DNA from: Ancylobacter radicis
GTDB taxonomy: Bacteria > Pseudomonadota > Alphaproteobacteria > Rhizobiales > Xanthobacteraceae
Direction: 5' to 3'
DNA length: 64,000 bases
Assembly (NCBI RefSeq): GCF_018449475.1
Contig: NZ_JAHCQH010000014.1
Coordinates: 310,001-374,000, forward strand
This document shows positions 51,860 through 64,000 of the stretch, one piece after another. Position 1 is the first letter of the stretch. Each line of letters starts with the position of its first letter. The position numbers were made by a program, and so were the translations under genes. A model generated the notes under the pieces. It was not told the origin of the DNA and made no database searches. It worked only from the letters and a program-made list of their open reading frames with translations.

Positions 51860-52941
51860 GCGCGGGCTTTTGGCAGCAAAAGACAGGCATCGCCATAGGA
51901 ATAGAAGCGGTAGCCGGTCGCAATCGCGTGGGCATAGGCACGCTTCTGCGTCTCATGGCCGATGAAGGCGGCGACCAGCATCACCAGCGTCGAGCGCGGC
52001 AGATGGAAATTGGTCATCATCCCGTCGATGAAGCGGAAGCGGTGGCCGGGCGTGATGAAGATGTCGGTCTCGCCGCGCCATTCGCTCAGCGAGCCATCCT
52101 CGGCCGCCGCGCTCTCGATCAGCCGCGTCGCCGTGGTGCCGACGGTGACGACCCGCCCGCCCCGCGCCTTCACCGCATTGAGCGCCGCGACGGTCGCGGC
52201 GGACACCTCGCCCCATTCGGCGTGCATCCGGTGGTCGGTGGTGTCGTCCACCTTCACCGGCAGAAAGGTGCCGGCGCCGACATGCAGCGTCACGCGATGC
52301 GTCTCGACGCCCCGCTGCGCCAGACGCTGGATCAGCTCGGGCGTGAAATGCAGCCCGGCGGTCGGGGCGGCAACCGATCCTTCCTGATTGGCGAACATGG
52401 TCTGGTAGTCGCGCCGGTCCTGCGCGTCATCGGCCCGCTTGGCGGCGATATAGGGCGGCAATGGAATATGGCCGATGCCGGCGATGGCGGCGTCGAGAGC
52501 GGCCCCGGCAAGGGTGAAGCGCAGCGTCACCTCCCCGCCCTCGCCTTTCGCCTCCAGCACGGCGTCCAGCGTCTGCGTGCCATCGGGAGAGGCGAAGACG
52601 ATGGTGTCGCCCGGCGCCAGCCGCTTGCCCGGCCGGGCGAGAGCCAGCCAGCTATCGGGCGCCACGCGCTTGTGCAGCATCGCCTCCACCTCGACGCCCT
52701 CACCCTGTGAGGTGGCGCGGCGGCGGATGCCGGCGAGGCGGGCCGGCAGCACCCGCGTATCGTTCACCACCAGCGCGTCGCCGGGCTGGAGAAGCTCCGG
52801 CAGGTCGCTCACCCTTGCGTCCGCCAGTTCCGGCTCGGCGCCCGTGCGCACCACCAGCAGCCGCGCCGCATCGCGCGGCGAGACCGGGCGCAGCGCGATC
52901 CGCTCATTGGGCAGGTCGAAGTCGAAGAGGTCGACACGCAT
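51856..52941 (-). CDS. queA: S-adenosylmethionine:tRNA ribosyltransferase-isomerase
   Basis: This 361-residue enzyme adds the epoxycyclopentanediol ring from S-adenosylmethionine to preQ1 in tRNA. It starts [20 protein letters not shown] and shows [50 protein letters not shown] (in part) and [17 protein letters not shown]. The open frame upstream reaches into the next gene region but does not resemble the family. Confidence 0.96.
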   Translation of the reverse strand: MRVDLFDFDLPNERIALRPVSPRDAARLLVVRTGAEPELADARVSDLPELLQPGDALVVNDTRVLPARLAGIRRRATSQGEGVEVEAMLHKRVAPDSWLALARPGKRLAPGDTIVFASPDGTQTLDAVLEAKGEGGEVTLRFTLAGAALDAAIAGIGHIPLPPYIAAKRADDAQDRRDYQTMFANQEGSVAAPTAGLHFTPELIQRLAQRGVETHRVTLHVGAGTFLPVKVDDTTDHRMHAEWGEVSAATVAALNAVKARGGRVVTVGTTATRLIESAAAEDGSLSEWRGETDIFITPGHRFRFIDGMMTNFHLPRSTLVMLVAAFIGHETQKRAYAHAIATGYRFYSYGDACLLLPKARA

Positions 52942-53023
52942 CGAAAAACTCGGGTTCAGAAACAGCGATCCCGGAGCGTGCTCGCGCACCTCCGGGATGA
53001 CGCCTTGTCCAATTCGGCGCAGA

Positions 53024-53488
53024 TCAGGCGGCGGAAACGCTCGCCTTGACAATCTTGTCCGGGTTCGAGACCGGCTCGCCGCGCTTGATCTTGTCGACAT
53101 TCTCCATGCCTTCGACCACCTCACCCCACACGGTGTACTGGCCGTCGAGGAAGGACGCGTCGCCGAAGCAGATGAAGAACTGGCTGTCGCCCGAATCCGG
53201 GTTCTGCGCGCGGGCCATCGAGGCCGTGCCGCGCACATGGCGGCCCTTGTTGAACTCGGCCTTCAGCTTCTTGCCGGAACCGCCGGTGCCGTTGCCGAAC
53301 TGGCCGTCGCCCGTCTGGGCCATGAAGCCCTCGATCACACGGTGGAACGGCACGTTGTTATAGAAGCCCTCGGTGGCGAGCTCGGCGATGCGCGCGACAT
53401 GGTTCGGCGCGAGATCGGGGCGGAACTTGATCTTCACCGGGCCCTGGGTGGTCTCCAGCAGCAGGAAGTTGGCAGCGTTGTCGGACAT
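53024..53488 (-). CDS. ppiB: Cytoplasmic peptidyl-prolyl cis-trans isomerase (cyclophilin)
   Basis: This 154-residue cyclophilin has no signal peptide. It shows [20 protein letters not shown] (catalytic Arg in FHRVI), [37 protein letters not shown] and a C-terminal SVSAA. GGAG precedes the ATG. It is paralogous to the next upstream gene, which has a signal peptide; probably a tandem duplication. Confidence 0.94.
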   Translation of the reverse strand: MSDNAANFLLLETTQGPVKIKFRPDLAPNHVARIAELATEGFYNNVPFHRVIEGFMAQTGDGQFGNGTGGSGKKLKAEFNKGRHVRGTASMARAQNPDSGDSQFFICFGDASFLDGQYTVWGEVVEGMENVDKIKRGEPVSNPDKIVKASVSAA

Positions 53489-53529
53489 GGGTTTCTCCTT
53501 GGAAACGGATAGTGGCGGCGCGCGGCGTC

Positions 53530-54084
53530 TTACTTGACGTCCGCGGCGACCTTCATCGAAATGATCTTGTCGGGGTTCTGCACCGGCTCGCCGCGCTTGA
53601 TCTTGTCGACATTCTCCATGCCGGAGACGACCTCGCCGATGACCGTGTACTGGCCATTCAGGAACGAGGCATCGCCGAAGGTGATGAAGAACTGCGAATT
53701 GGCGCTGTTCGGGGCGGAGGCGCGGGCCATGCCCACCGTGCCGCGCTTGAAGGGCACGTTGGAGAATTCGGCCGGCACGTTCGGGTAGCGCGAGCCGCCG
53801 GTGCCATTGCCATACTGGCCGTCGCCGGTCTGGGCCATGAAGCCCTCGATCACGCGGTGGAACGGCACGTTGTCATAATAACCCTCGCGGGCCAGCGTCT
53901 TGATCCGCTCGGCATGCTTGGGGGCGATGTCGGCGCGCAGCACGAAGATCACCGGACCTTTGGTGGTCTGCATGATGATGGCGTTCTGCGGATCGACATT
54001 GGGCGGCAGCTTCGGCGCCTGCGCCATCGCCGGCACAGCCAGCGCGACGGTGAGGGCGAAGGCGGCGAAAAGGCTTCGGATCAT
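53530..54084 (-). CDS. Periplasmic peptidyl-prolyl cis-trans isomerase (cyclophilin)
   Basis: This 184-residue cyclophilin has a signal peptide (IRSLFAAFALTVALAVPAMAQ). Core motifs [39 protein letters not shown] and [20 protein letters not shown] match the cytoplasmic copy downstream. The ATG at 54084 is chosen; the frame further upstream lies in coaD. It would assist folding in the periplasm. Confidence 0.93.
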   Translation of the reverse strand: MIRSLFAAFALTVALAVPAMAQAPKLPPNVDPQNAIIMQTTKGPVIFVLRADIAPKHAERIKTLAREGYYDNVPFHRVIEGFMAQTGDGQYGNGTGGSRYPNVPAEFSNVPFKRGTVGMARASAPNSANSQFFITFGDASFLNGQYTVIGEVVSGMENVDKIKRGEPVQNPDKIISMKVAADVK

Positions 54085-54124
54085 GGAAGGCAACTCCGTT
54101 GAGCGAAGGCGGCGGCCGCAAGGG

Positions 54125-54631
54125 TCAGCGGCGCGGAAAGCGCGCGGTAAGCCGTGCCAGCACGGCCGGGGGAACGAAAGCCGAGACATCGCCGCCCATC
54201 GCGGCGATCTGCCTGACGAGCGTGGCGGTGATAGGGCGGGCAATGGGGGAGGCCGGCAGGAAAACCGTCTGGACGGTCGGCTTCAGCACCGCGTTCATGC
54301 CGGCCATCTGCATTTCATAGTCGAGATCGGTGCCATCGCGCAGGCCGCGGATCAAGAGATACGCGCCATGCTGCTCGGCCGCGTCGACCACCAGAGTGTC
54401 GAAGGTCACGCAGTCGAGACTCGCGCCTTCCTCGGCGGCGATCGGCGCGAACACCTCGCGCAGCATCTCCAGCCGTTCGGCGGCGGAGAACAGGGGCGCC
54501 TTGCCGGGATGGATGCCGACGCCGACCACCAGCCGGTCCGCCAGCCGGGCGGCGGCGCGCGCCACTTCGACATGGCCATTGGTCGGCGGATCGAACGATC
54601 CCGGATAGAAGGCGGTGCGCGCGGCGCTCAT
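54125..54631 (-). CDS. coaD: Phosphopantetheine adenylyltransferase
   Basis: This 168-residue enzyme makes dephospho-CoA from 4'-phosphopantetheine and ATP. It has the nucleotidyltransferase motif [16 protein letters not shown] (T/HxGH), [20 protein letters not shown] and the late [10 protein letters not shown], which corresponds to ISSTLVR. The ATG at 54631 follows a GAGAG-like site; the frame is open eight codons upstream. Confidence 0.95.
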   Translation of the reverse strand: MSAARTAFYPGSFDPPTNGHVEVARAAARLADRLVVGVGIHPGKAPLFSAAERLEMLREVFAPIAAEEGASLDCVTFDTLVVDAAEQHGAYLLIRGLRDGTDLDYEMQMAGMNAVLKPTVQTVFLPASPIARPITATLVRQIAAMGGDVSAFVPPAVLARLTARFPRR

Positions 54632-54714
54632 CAGCACTCTCTCAATGCGCGGCAAGCGTTAGCTGTCCCAGCGGCCGGACGCAAGCGCGGCGCGCGGCGC
54701 CGGGCCGGGTGCGC

Positions 54715-55296
54715 CTAACGCTCATCCTTGCCGATCCACTTGGTGACGGTGGGCGCGCGATAGCCGCGCAGCTTGGCCAGCAGTTCCCGCGGGCTCTCGG
54801 CCATCACCAGCATGTCGCGATGCTCGCGCCGCATGAAGCCTTCCTCAACCGTATGGTCGAGAAAGCCGAGCAGGCGATGATAATAGCCCTCCACATCCAG
54901 CACGGCGCAGGGCTTGGTGTGGTTGCCGAGCTGCGCCCAGGTCCACACCTCGAACAATTCCTCCAGCGTGCCCGCGCCGCCCGGCAGCGCGACGAAGGCG
55001 TCAGCCAGTTCGGCCATTTGCGCCTTGCGCTCATGCATGGAGGTGACGACGCGCAGATCCGAAAGGCCGCGATGGCCGACTTCCTTGTCCATGAGGCGCT
55101 GCGGGATGATGCCGATCACCTCCCCACCCGCCTCCAGCGCCGCATTGGCCAGCACGCCCATGAGGCCGACGGAGGACCCGCCATAGACCAGCCCGATGCC
55201 CTCGCGCGCCAGCGTGGTGCCGAGTGCGGCGGCGGCCTGCGTGTAGGCGGGGCGGCGGCCGGCATTGGAGCCGAGAAAGACACAGATGCGACGCAT
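54715..55296 (-). CDS. LOG-family nucleotide 5'-monophosphate phosphoribohydrolase-like protein
   Basis: This 193-residue Rossmann-type protein has the LOG signature LPGGAGTLEELFEVWTW (PGGxGTxxE), GLVYGGSSVGLMG and HERKAQMAELADAF. Family members release free base from (cytokinin) nucleotides or hydrolyse AMP/IMP-like nucleotides. AGGAA precedes the ATG at 55296. Confidence 0.9.
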   Translation of the reverse strand: MRRICVFLGSNAGRRPAYTQAAAALGTTLAREGIGLVYGGSSVGLMGVLANAALEAGGEVIGIIPQRLMDKEVGHRGLSDLRVVTSMHERKAQMAELADAFVALPGGAGTLEELFEVWTWAQLGNHTKPCAVLDVEGYYHRLLGFLDHTVEEGFMRREHRDMLVMAESPRELLAKLRGYRAPTVTKWIGKDER

Positions 55297-55381
55297 GGGT
55301 TCCTGTCGGAAAAACAAGACTTGCCGGAAAATAGAGCCTGACGTGTGCCGGGCTCGTTCAGTCAAAAGCCGAACATGGAAA

Positions 55382-55401
55382 CGGCGCCGTCACCGGCGCC
55401 G
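55382..55401 (-). terminator. Hairpin between gyrA and the LOG-family gene
   Basis: CGGCGCCG pairs with CGGCGCCG around the loop TCAC (eight base pairs), 40 bases after the gyrA stop. On the minus strand the following sequence is T-rich (TTTCCATGTTCGGCTTTT), fitting a terminator of gyrA. Confidence 0.65.
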
Positions 55402-55440
55402 CCTCTGGATTTCATGGGCAAAGACAGGCGCTGCCCGCCC

Positions 55441-58209
55441 TTACTCCACGGCAGCCCCGTCGGCGCTGTCGCCCAGGCTTTCCTCGCCCTCTTCCTCGTT
55501 GACGCGCTCCACCGAGACCACCTTCTCATCCTCGGCGGTGTCGAACACGATCACGCCCTGGCTGCCGCGACCGACGGTGCGGATGCCGTTGACCGGGCAG
55601 CGGATGAGCTGTCCGCCGTCCGTCACCAGCATGATCTGGTCGCCATCGTCCACCGGGAAGGAGGCGATGAGCGGCCCGTTGCGGTCATTGACCGCCATGG
55701 CGACGATGCCTTTGCCGCCGCGCCGGGTGGTGCGGTACTCATAGGACGAGGTGCGCTTGCCGTAGCCATTCTCGGAGAGCGTCAGGATGAACTGCTCGGC
55801 GGCGCCCATCTCGATATAGCGGGCCTGGTCGATATCGGCCGGCACCGCGACCGCTTCCTCAACATCTGCCTCAACCGGCGATTCCACCTCTTCCACGCCG
55901 CTCTCGGCACCGTTCTGGCTGCGCCGCAACGCATTGGCGAGCTTGGTATAGGCCGCGCGCTCCTCGGCGCTCGCCTCCACATGGCGGATGATGGCCATCG
56001 AGATGAGCTTGTCGGCGCCTTCAAGCTGGATACCGCGCACGCCCATGGAATCGCGCCCCTTGAAGACGCGCACCTCGGTGACCGGGAAGCGGATGCACTG
56101 GCCGTTGGCGCTGGTCAGCAGCACGTCGTCCTGCTCGGTGCAGAGCTGGACATCGGCGATGGCCTCGCCCTCTTCCAGCTTCATGGCGATCTTGCCGTTG
56201 CGATTCACATTGGTGAAATCGGACAGCTCGTTGCGCCGCACCGTGCCGCCCGTGGTGGCGAACATGATCTGTAGCCGGCTCCACGTCTCCTCGTCCGGCA
56301 GCGCCATGATCGAGGTGATGCGCTCGCCTTCGGTCAGCGGAAGAATGTTCACTAGGGCCTTGCCGCGCGCCTGCGGCGCGGCGATGGGCAGGCGCCACAC
56401 CTTGAGCTTGTAGACCTGCCCCTTGGACGAGAAGAACAGCACCGGGGCGTGGGTGGAGGCGACGAACAGGCGGGTGACGAAATCCTCGTCCCGCGTCTGC
56501 ATCGCCGAGCGGCCCTTGCCTCCGCGCCGCTGCGCCCGATAGGTCGAGAGCGGCACGCGCTTTACATAGCCCGCATGCGAGACGGTGACGACCATGTCCT
56601 CGCGGGCTATGAGGTCTTCGTCCTCGAAATCGCCTTCCGCCTCGATGATCTCGGTCTTGCGCGGCGTGCCGAATTCCGCTTTCACCGCAAGGAGTTCGTC
56701 CTTGACGATGGTGCGGATGCGCTCGCGGCTGGCCAGAATATCGAGATATTCGCGGATCTCCACGGCGATCTTGTCGAGCTCGTCCGCCACCTCGTCACGG
56801 CCGAGCGCGGTGAGGCGCTGCAGGCGCAGATCGAGAATGGCGCGGGCCTGCTCGAAGGAGAGCCGGTAGGTATTGTCCGGGCCGAGGCGATGGCGCGGAT
56901 CGTCGATCAGCGCGATCAGCGGGGCGACGTCGAGCGCCGGCCAGTCGCGCGTCATCAGCGCCTCGCGCGCGCTCGCCGGATCGGGCGAGGTGCGGATGGT
57001 GTGGATGATCTCGTCAATATTGGCGACGGCGATGGCGAGGCCGACCAACACATGGGCGCGGTCGCGCGCCTTGCGCAGCAGGAATTTTGTGCGCCGGCTA
57101 ACAACATCCTCGCGGAACGCGACGAAGGCGGTCAGCAGGTCGAGCAGGTTCATCAGCGCCGGCTTGCCGCCGTTCAGCGCCACCATGTTGACGCCGAACG
57201 AGGTCTGCAACGCGGTCATGCGGTAGAGATTGTTCAGCACGACTTCCGCCTGGGCGTCGCGCTTGATCTCGAACACGACGCGCATGCCCTCGCGGGAGGA
57301 TTCGTCGCGGATTTCCGCAATGCCTTCCAGCCGCTTCTCGCGCACCAGTTCGGCGATGCGCTCGATCATCGTCGCCTTGTTCACCTGATAGGGAATCTCG
57401 GTGACGATGATGGCGTCGCGGTCCTTGCGGATTTCCTCGATGGTCGCGCGCGAGCGCATCGGGACGGAACCGCGGCCGGTCAGATAGGCCTGACGGATGC
57501 CGGTGCGCCCGAGAATGAGGGCCCCGGTGGGGAAATCCGGGCCGTGGATGTAGTCGAGCAGTTTCTCGATATCGAGCGAGGGATCGTCGATCAGCGCGAT
57601 GCAGGCATCCACCACCTCGCCGAGATTATGCGGGGGTATGTTGGTCGCCATGCCGACCGCGATGCCGCCGGCGCCATTGACCAGAAGGTTCGGCACGCGG
57701 GCGGGGAGCACGGTCGGCTCCTGCTCGCGCCCGTCATAATTCGCCTGGAAATCGACCGTGTCCTTGTCGAGATCGTCCAGCAGCGTCATCGCCGGCTTGG
57801 CGAGGCGCACCTCGGTGTAGCGTTCGGCCGCGGGCGGGTCGCCGTCGACGGAACCGAAATTGCCCTGACCGTCGATCAGCGGCAGGCGCATGGAGAAGTC
57901 CTGCGCCAGACGCACCAGCGCGTCATAGATCGCCTGGTTGCCGTGCGGATGGTACTTACCCATCGTGTCGCCGGTGACGCGGGCGGATTTGTTGTAGGGC
58001 CGCTCCGGCGTGTAATTGTTCTCGCGCATCGAGAACAGGATGCGGCGATGCACCGGCTTCAGCCCGTCGCGCACGTCAGGCAGCGCACGCGAGACGATGA
58101 CGCTCATCGCGTAGTCGAGGTAGCTGCGCGAGAGCTCGTCGGTGATGGAAACGGGCCGGATATCCGTCGGGCCGGGGCCCTCCGGCTTGGACGTATCGGA
58201 ATCGGACAA
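55441..58209 (-). CDS. gyrA: DNA gyrase subunit A
   Basis: The 922-residue subunit cuts and rejoins DNA with GyrB. The catalytic Tyr131 lies in [12 protein letters not shown]; the GyrA box QRRGGKG is present in the C-terminal domain and an acidic insertion ([16 protein letters not shown]) lies between blades, as in other alphaproteobacteria. The quinolone-target region reads [17 protein letters not shown]. The start codon is TTG at 58209, with GGAAAG about nine bases upstream; no ATG nearby fits the family N-terminus. Confidence 0.97.
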   Translation of the reverse strand: MSDSDTSKPEGPGPTDIRPVSITDELSRSYLDYAMSVIVSRALPDVRDGLKPVHRRILFSMRENNYTPERPYNKSARVTGDTMGKYHPHGNQAIYDALVRLAQDFSMRLPLIDGQGNFGSVDGDPPAAERYTEVRLAKPAMTLLDDLDKDTVDFQANYDGREQEPTVLPARVPNLLVNGAGGIAVGMATNIPPHNLGEVVDACIALIDDPSLDIEKLLDYIHGPDFPTGALILGRTGIRQAYLTGRGSVPMRSRATIEEIRKDRDAIIVTEIPYQVNKATMIERIAELVREKRLEGIAEIRDESSREGMRVVFEIKRDAQAEVVLNNLYRMTALQTSFGVNMVALNGGKPALMNLLDLLTAFVAFREDVVSRRTKFLLRKARDRAHVLVGLAIAVANIDEIIHTIRTSPDPASAREALMTRDWPALDVAPLIALIDDPRHRLGPDNTYRLSFEQARAILDLRLQRLTALGRDEVADELDKIAVEIREYLDILASRERIRTIVKDELLAVKAEFGTPRKTEIIEAEGDFEDEDLIAREDMVVTVSHAGYVKRVPLSTYRAQRRGGKGRSAMQTRDEDFVTRLFVASTHAPVLFFSSKGQVYKLKVWRLPIAAPQARGKALVNILPLTEGERITSIMALPDEETWSRLQIMFATTGGTVRRNELSDFTNVNRNGKIAMKLEEGEAIADVQLCTEQDDVLLTSANGQCIRFPVTEVRVFKGRDSMGVRGIQLEGADKLISMAIIRHVEASAEERAAYTKLANALRRSQNGAESGVEEVESPVEADVEEAVAVPADIDQARYIEMGAAEQFILTLSENGYGKRTSSYEYRTTRRGGKGIVAMAVNDRNGPLIASFPVDDGDQIMLVTDGGQLIRCPVNGIRTVGRGSQGVIVFDTAEDEKVVSVERVNEEEGEESLGDSADGAAVE

Positions 58210-58705
58210 GGAAGGACTTTCCGCAGTTGCCGAACAGGTAGGATTGTCTAGCCGATTCCACTCGAAAACACCAGCCGCAGCCCGATTTCAGCCGCCGCAA
58301 AACCTGCGTAAAATCAATGGATTACAGCCGTGATTTCGCAAGCTGTGGAGATCGTGGCGGAAGCAAGGCGACAGAGTATCCCGGCACCTCCCTGGCTGGC
58401 GCCTTGCTCTGCCGTCGGCATGAAGGCCGGACGACGGCCCCCGGGGCATCCGTGTTCCGAGCGGCGCCCCCGCTGTGGGAACGATCGGAGAGCCTTCCGT
58501 CCGCGCAAGGCCGCGCCGGCCCTCCCCACCTCAGCCACTCGCCGGGCCCGTTGCCGGCCAATGGAGACGACGCGTCGGCGGTGCGGGTCCGCTGGGCCGG
58601 CCCCGCCATGGGCCATCACCTCACCACCGGAGCCTCTCCAGCTCCGGCGCGGGCTCTTGCGAAAACGCCTCTGTTGGCGGCAGATGGCGCAGACCGGGGG
58701 GTATC
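58210..58705. other. Unusually long gene-free stretch upstream of gyrA and marC
   Basis: About 495 bases between the divergent gyrA and the MarC-like gene carry no open frame with a ribosome site or family resemblance, although several frames stay open on both strands because of high GC. It should contain both promoters. No tRNA, riboswitch or repeat was recognised. Confidence 0.5.
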
Positions 58706-59332
58706 ATGCTGGATTATGTGTTTTCCGCCGCCGTCACCATGCTGGTGGTGATCGACCCGGTGGGGCTGGCGCCGCTGTTCCTGGCGGTGACGCATGACCT
58801 GTCGCCGCAGGAGCGGCGGCAGGTGGCCTGGCGCTCCTCGGTCCTCGCGCTGGCGATCCTCGTGTTCTTCGGCGTGGTCGGCGCCCCGCTGCTCGGCGCG
58901 CTCGGCATCACCCTGCCCGCCTTCCGCATCGCCGGCGGGCTGCTGCTTTTCACGATTTCCTTCGAGATGGTGTTCGGTCGCCGCACCGAGCGTACCTTCG
59001 ACACCAATGCGTCGGCAGCGCGCGATCAGGCGCTGCGCATGCTCGCGGTGTTTCCGCTCGCCATCCCGCTGATGGCCGGGCCCGGCGCCATCACCGCCAT
59101 GCTGCTGCTGGCGGGCGAGGCGCATGGCGACCCGGCAAGGCTGGCGGCGCTGTTCGGCATCACGCTGCTGGTGATTGCGAGCTGTCTTCTGGTCTATCTC
59201 GCGGCCGGCCGGGTCGACCGGTTGCTGGGCGTCACCGGCAACGCCATCCTCTCGCGCCTGCTCGGCGTGGTGCTGACCGCGCTGGCCGTGCAGTTCGTCA
59301 TCGACGGCATCCGCGCGGCGTTTTTGAGCTGA
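58706..59332 (+). CDS. MarC-family integral membrane protein
   Basis: This 208-residue protein has six hydrophobic segments. It has MLVVIDPVGLAPLFLAV (IDPVG), LLLFTISFEMVFG and MLAVFPLAIPLMAGPGAITAM with the PL-GPGAI pattern typical of MarC. The function of the family is not established despite its link to the mar locus by name. GGGGGG precedes the ATG at 58706; the open frame 77 codons further left shows no resemblance. Confidence 0.9.
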   Translation: MLDYVFSAAVTMLVVIDPVGLAPLFLAVTHDLSPQERRQVAWRSSVLALAILVFFGVVGAPLLGALGITLPAFRIAGGLLLFTISFEMVFGRRTERTFDTNASAARDQALRMLAVFPLAIPLMAGPGAITAMLLLAGEAHGDPARLAALFGITLLVIASCLLVYLAAGRVDRLLGVTGNAILSRLLGVVLTALAVQFVIDGIRAAFLS

Positions 59333-59578
59333 GCCTGCTCAGGCGGGAGGGCCCGAAGACCGCGTTTCAGGCCCCCGCGCCGCAGATTGCTGGTGTCACG
59401 GCTCGGACGGCAACGTTAATCCCGGCCGCCAAGACCCTTCCAGCCCACCTGGATCAGGCCCGGCATCGGTGAGGCCGTCTCGCGCGTGATAGCCGCCGGG
59501 ATTCCGGAAGCGCGGGGAGGCGCCAAGACGACCAAGCCCCACGCCGAACAAGCCCCGCGCGGGATCGTCCGGCCCGCC

Positions 59579-60139
59579 TCAGAACGGGATATCGTCGTCG
59601 AGATCGCCGCCGAACTTGCCGCCGCCCGGGGCCGGGGCCGAGGCCGGCTTGCGGTCATTGCCGCCGAAGGAGCGCCCGCCACCCGCGCCGCCGAGGCTGG
59701 CCCCGCCGGAATAGCCGCCGCCCGAGCCGAAGTCGCTGCTGCCGGAACCGTAATCGTCGCCGCCACCCTCACCGCCGCTACCGCCGCCGCGGCTGTCGAG
59801 AATGGTCAGCTCGCCGCGATAGGCGCGCAGCACCACTTCGGTGAAATAGCGTTCGCCGCCATTCTGGTCGGTCGCCTTGCGGGTCTCCAGCTGGCCTTCG
59901 ATGTACACCTTGGTGCCCTTGCGCAGGTACTGCTCAGCGACCTTCAGCAGGTTCTCGTTGAAGATCACCACGCTGTGCCACTCGGTGCGCTCCTTGCGCT
60001 CGCCGGAGGCCTTGTCGCGCCAGGTCTCGGAGGTGGCGATGCGCAGATTGCAGACCCGCCCACCATTCTGGAAGGTGCGTACTTCCGGATCGCGGCCGAG
60101 ATTGCCGATCAGGATCACCTTGTTCACGCTGCCCGCCAT
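59579..60139 (-). CDS. ssb: Single-stranded DNA-binding protein
   Basis: The 186-residue protein has an N-terminal OB fold ([33 protein letters not shown]), a Gly- and Ser-rich linker at about 115-180 and the acidic tip DDDIPF that binds partner proteins. It is divergent from uvrA; a LexA-type site lies between the two. Confidence 0.96.
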   Translation of the reverse strand: MAGSVNKVILIGNLGRDPEVRTFQNGGRVCNLRIATSETWRDKASGERKERTEWHSVVIFNENLLKVAEQYLRKGTKVYIEGQLETRKATDQNGGERYFTEVVLRAYRGELTILDSRGGGSGGEGGGDDYGSGSSDFGSGGGYSGGASLGGAGGGRSFGGNDRKPASAPAPGGGKFGGDLDDDIPF

Positions 60140-60284
60140 ATTGTCCTCCGAGAGCAATCGAACGCACGCGGCGGAGCGCGCGCGTTCAGACACCGCACAT
60201 TATCCCATCCGCCGCCGGCATGCGCCCCCTGCGGCCACTCCTGTCCACACAAGCCTCACGCCGGTGACGGCCGGGCGCTTGAAT

Positions 60285-60299
60285 GTTCTTGTTATGTTC
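60285..60299. promoter_or_regulatory. LexA (SOS) box GTTC-N7-GTTC
   Basis: GTTCTTGTTATGTTC matches exactly the alphaproteobacterial LexA operator GTTC-N7-GTTC. It lies in the gap between ssb and uvrA, both classic SOS genes, and would let LexA repress both. Confidence 0.85.
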
Positions 60300-60414
60300 C
60301 TAGCATTAGGGCTAATCTGACGCAAGACGTGTCGAACCGTGACGAGTCGTCCGTTGCAGCTTGGCGGAGCCGCATTATGTTAGCTGGCGTGATTGCACAG
60401 GGAGCACTCCCATC

Positions 60415-60579
60415 ATGAACCACCCGCACAGAAGCCGGCGCGCCCGCGCCACCGCCATCGCCCTGCGTGCCGAGGATGCCCGGCAGGCTCTGATCCGCCG
60501 TGCCCTCCTCGCCGTAAGCGGCGGGCTGATTGCGGCTGCCGCCGTCGCGGCCCTCGCCCTGCGGGGCGCCGGTATCTGA
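60415..60579 (+). CDS. Small single-helix membrane protein, hypothetical
   Basis: A 54-residue frame begins with a basic region ([20 protein letters not shown]) and ends with one hydrophobic helix ([20 protein letters not shown]). It lies after the LexA box and before uvrA, with a weak GGAG-like site. Whether it is translated cannot be told from sequence alone; coding is plausible because the charge and helix pattern look like a small inner-membrane protein. Confidence 0.4.
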   Translation: MNHPHRSRRARATAIALRAEDARQALIRRALLAVSGGLIAAAAVAALALRGAGI

Positions 60580-60647
60580 TCCGCGCCGGGACGGGCGGCC
60601 GCCCCCGCGTTAGACCCTTGGCACTGCCCGTCGAAGAAGAGACCGGA

Positions 60648-63551
<2,904 letters not shown>

Positions 63552-63593
63552 GGCGGAGTCGAGTGACGGATTAGCAGGCGCGCGCGGATAAGT

Positions 63594-63628
63594 CGTGGAT
63601 GGCCGGGCCAAGCCCGGCCATGGCGTCG
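63594..63628 (+). repeat. Dispersed intergenic palindrome, copy 2
   Basis: CGTGGATGGCCGGGCCAAGC then CCGGCCATGGCGTCG: the stem ATGGCCGGG / CCCGGCCAT is a compensated variant of copy 1, with changes on both arms. It follows uvrA. Confidence 0.8.
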
Positions 63629-63708
63629 CGATGGGGGGGAAGGTCGCTGTCGCAGGCTCAGCGACGCAGGCTGATCATCATCCCCACGACGCCGTCAGCT
63701 CCAGACAC

Positions 63709-63740
63709 CGTCATCCCCGGGCTCGGCCCGGGGATCCACG
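63709..63740 (-). repeat. Dispersed intergenic palindrome, copy 3 (inverted)
   Basis: On the minus strand CGTGGATCCCCGGGCCGAGC then CCGGGGATGACG, with the same flanks as copies 1 and 2. It lies 80 bases from copy 2 in the opposite direction, between uvrA and ctaA, so the two copies can also pair with each other. Confidence 0.8.
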
Positions 63741-63824
63741 ACTTTGGCCGAGGACCGGCAGCGCACGCGCTCGGCATCGCAGGACGCGTAAACATCGCAC
63801 AGCCCTCGTCCTGACGCCCTTCCC

Positions 63825-64000
63825 TCAGGCGCCCTCGCGCACCCGCACCAGATGCACCGTCACCGCCATCAGCACGATGGTCGCACCGAACTGATGCGCC
63901 AGCGCGATGTCGATCGGCACCTGATGGATCAGCGTGAAGACGCCCAGCATCGCCTGCGCCAGCACCAGCCCGAAGATCAGCAGCGCCCGCTGCCGGGCCG
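63825..64000 (-). CDS. ctaA: Heme A synthase (CtaA/COX15), C-terminal end
   Basis: Only the last 58 codons are in the window. The sequence [20 protein letters not shown] then [20 protein letters not shown] and [10 protein letters not shown] matches the C-terminal membrane part of CtaA, which converts heme O to heme A; the His in LAHQ lies at the expected heme-ligand place. It would be in the inner membrane. The gene begins beyond the right edge. Confidence 0.8.
   Translation of the reverse strand, partial: ARQRALLIFGLVLAQAMLGVFTLIHQVPIDIALAHQFGATIVLMAVTVHLVRVREGA

Noticed and set aside
58475-58705. N-terminal extension of the MarC-like protein
   Set aside because: The added sequence is low-complexity Arg/Pro/Gly and would precede the normal first membrane helix; the ATG at 58706 has its own ribosome site.
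60393-60647. N-terminal extension of UvrA
   Set aside because: The extra 85 codons are Arg/Pro-rich, overlap the small frame and do not resemble UvrA; the ATG at 60648 matches the family.

Overview
The window is GC-rich chromosomal DNA of an alphaproteobacterium, most likely Hyphomicrobiales and possibly the Xanthobacteraceae (Xanthobacter/Ancylobacter/Starkeya type). The placement is an inference. It rests on a phosphatidylcholine synthase, an IalB-type protein, the alphaproteobacterial LexA box GTTC-N7-GTTC between ssb and uvrA, and the sdhE-mfd/recG and tgt-queA-cyclophilin-coaD arrangements. No phage, transposase, CRISPR array or rRNA is visible.

Layout. 1-6.6 kb: a polyamine-type ABC importer operon (binding protein, two permeases, ATPase) reads leftward and ends in a truncated UGT-like glycosyltransferase gene. 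Divergent from it are a GntR-type regulator with two winged-helix-like segments and a second, paralogous glycosyltransferase. 6.6-14.9 kb: a deoxyribose-type catabolic locus with a DeoR-family repressor, deoC aldolase, a complete sugar ABC importer, a DUF4432 epimerase-like protein and a PfkB kinase carrying the Met that marks deoxyribokinase. A tRNA-Ser gene closes this half. 15-19.5 kb: small periplasmic and hypothetical proteins, an ABM-domain protein and rimO. 19.5-27.7 kb: a BMP-family (nucleoside/ureide type) ABC importer operon with two M20 amidohydrolases. 27.8-35.8 kb: quinone oxidoreductase, phosphatidylcholine synthase, UbiH-like monooxygenase, AEC carrier, hspQ, ialB and an orphan peptide-type binding protein. 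35.8-43.9 kb: mfd, sdhE, recG, a DUF454 gene, mobA, mobB and a TusA-like gene. 44-50.6 kb: envelope proteins, an S4-domain protein, a chemoreceptor, a diguanylate cyclase, tRNA-Lys and wrbA. 50.7-58.2 kb: tgt, queA, two cyclophilins, coaD, a LOG-family gene and gyrA. 58.7-64 kb: marC-like gene, ssb, uvrA and the end of ctaA.

The first half is accessory metabolism: three separate ABC import operons, each with its own catabolic or modifying enzymes and a GC-rich hairpin just after the binding-protein gene. The second half is conserved housekeeping (DNA repair, tRNA modification, cofactor synthesis). The strongest functional inference is a deoxyribose pathway served by an ABC importer. The least explained assembly is the polyamine-type importer bracketed by two UGT-like glycosyltransferases.
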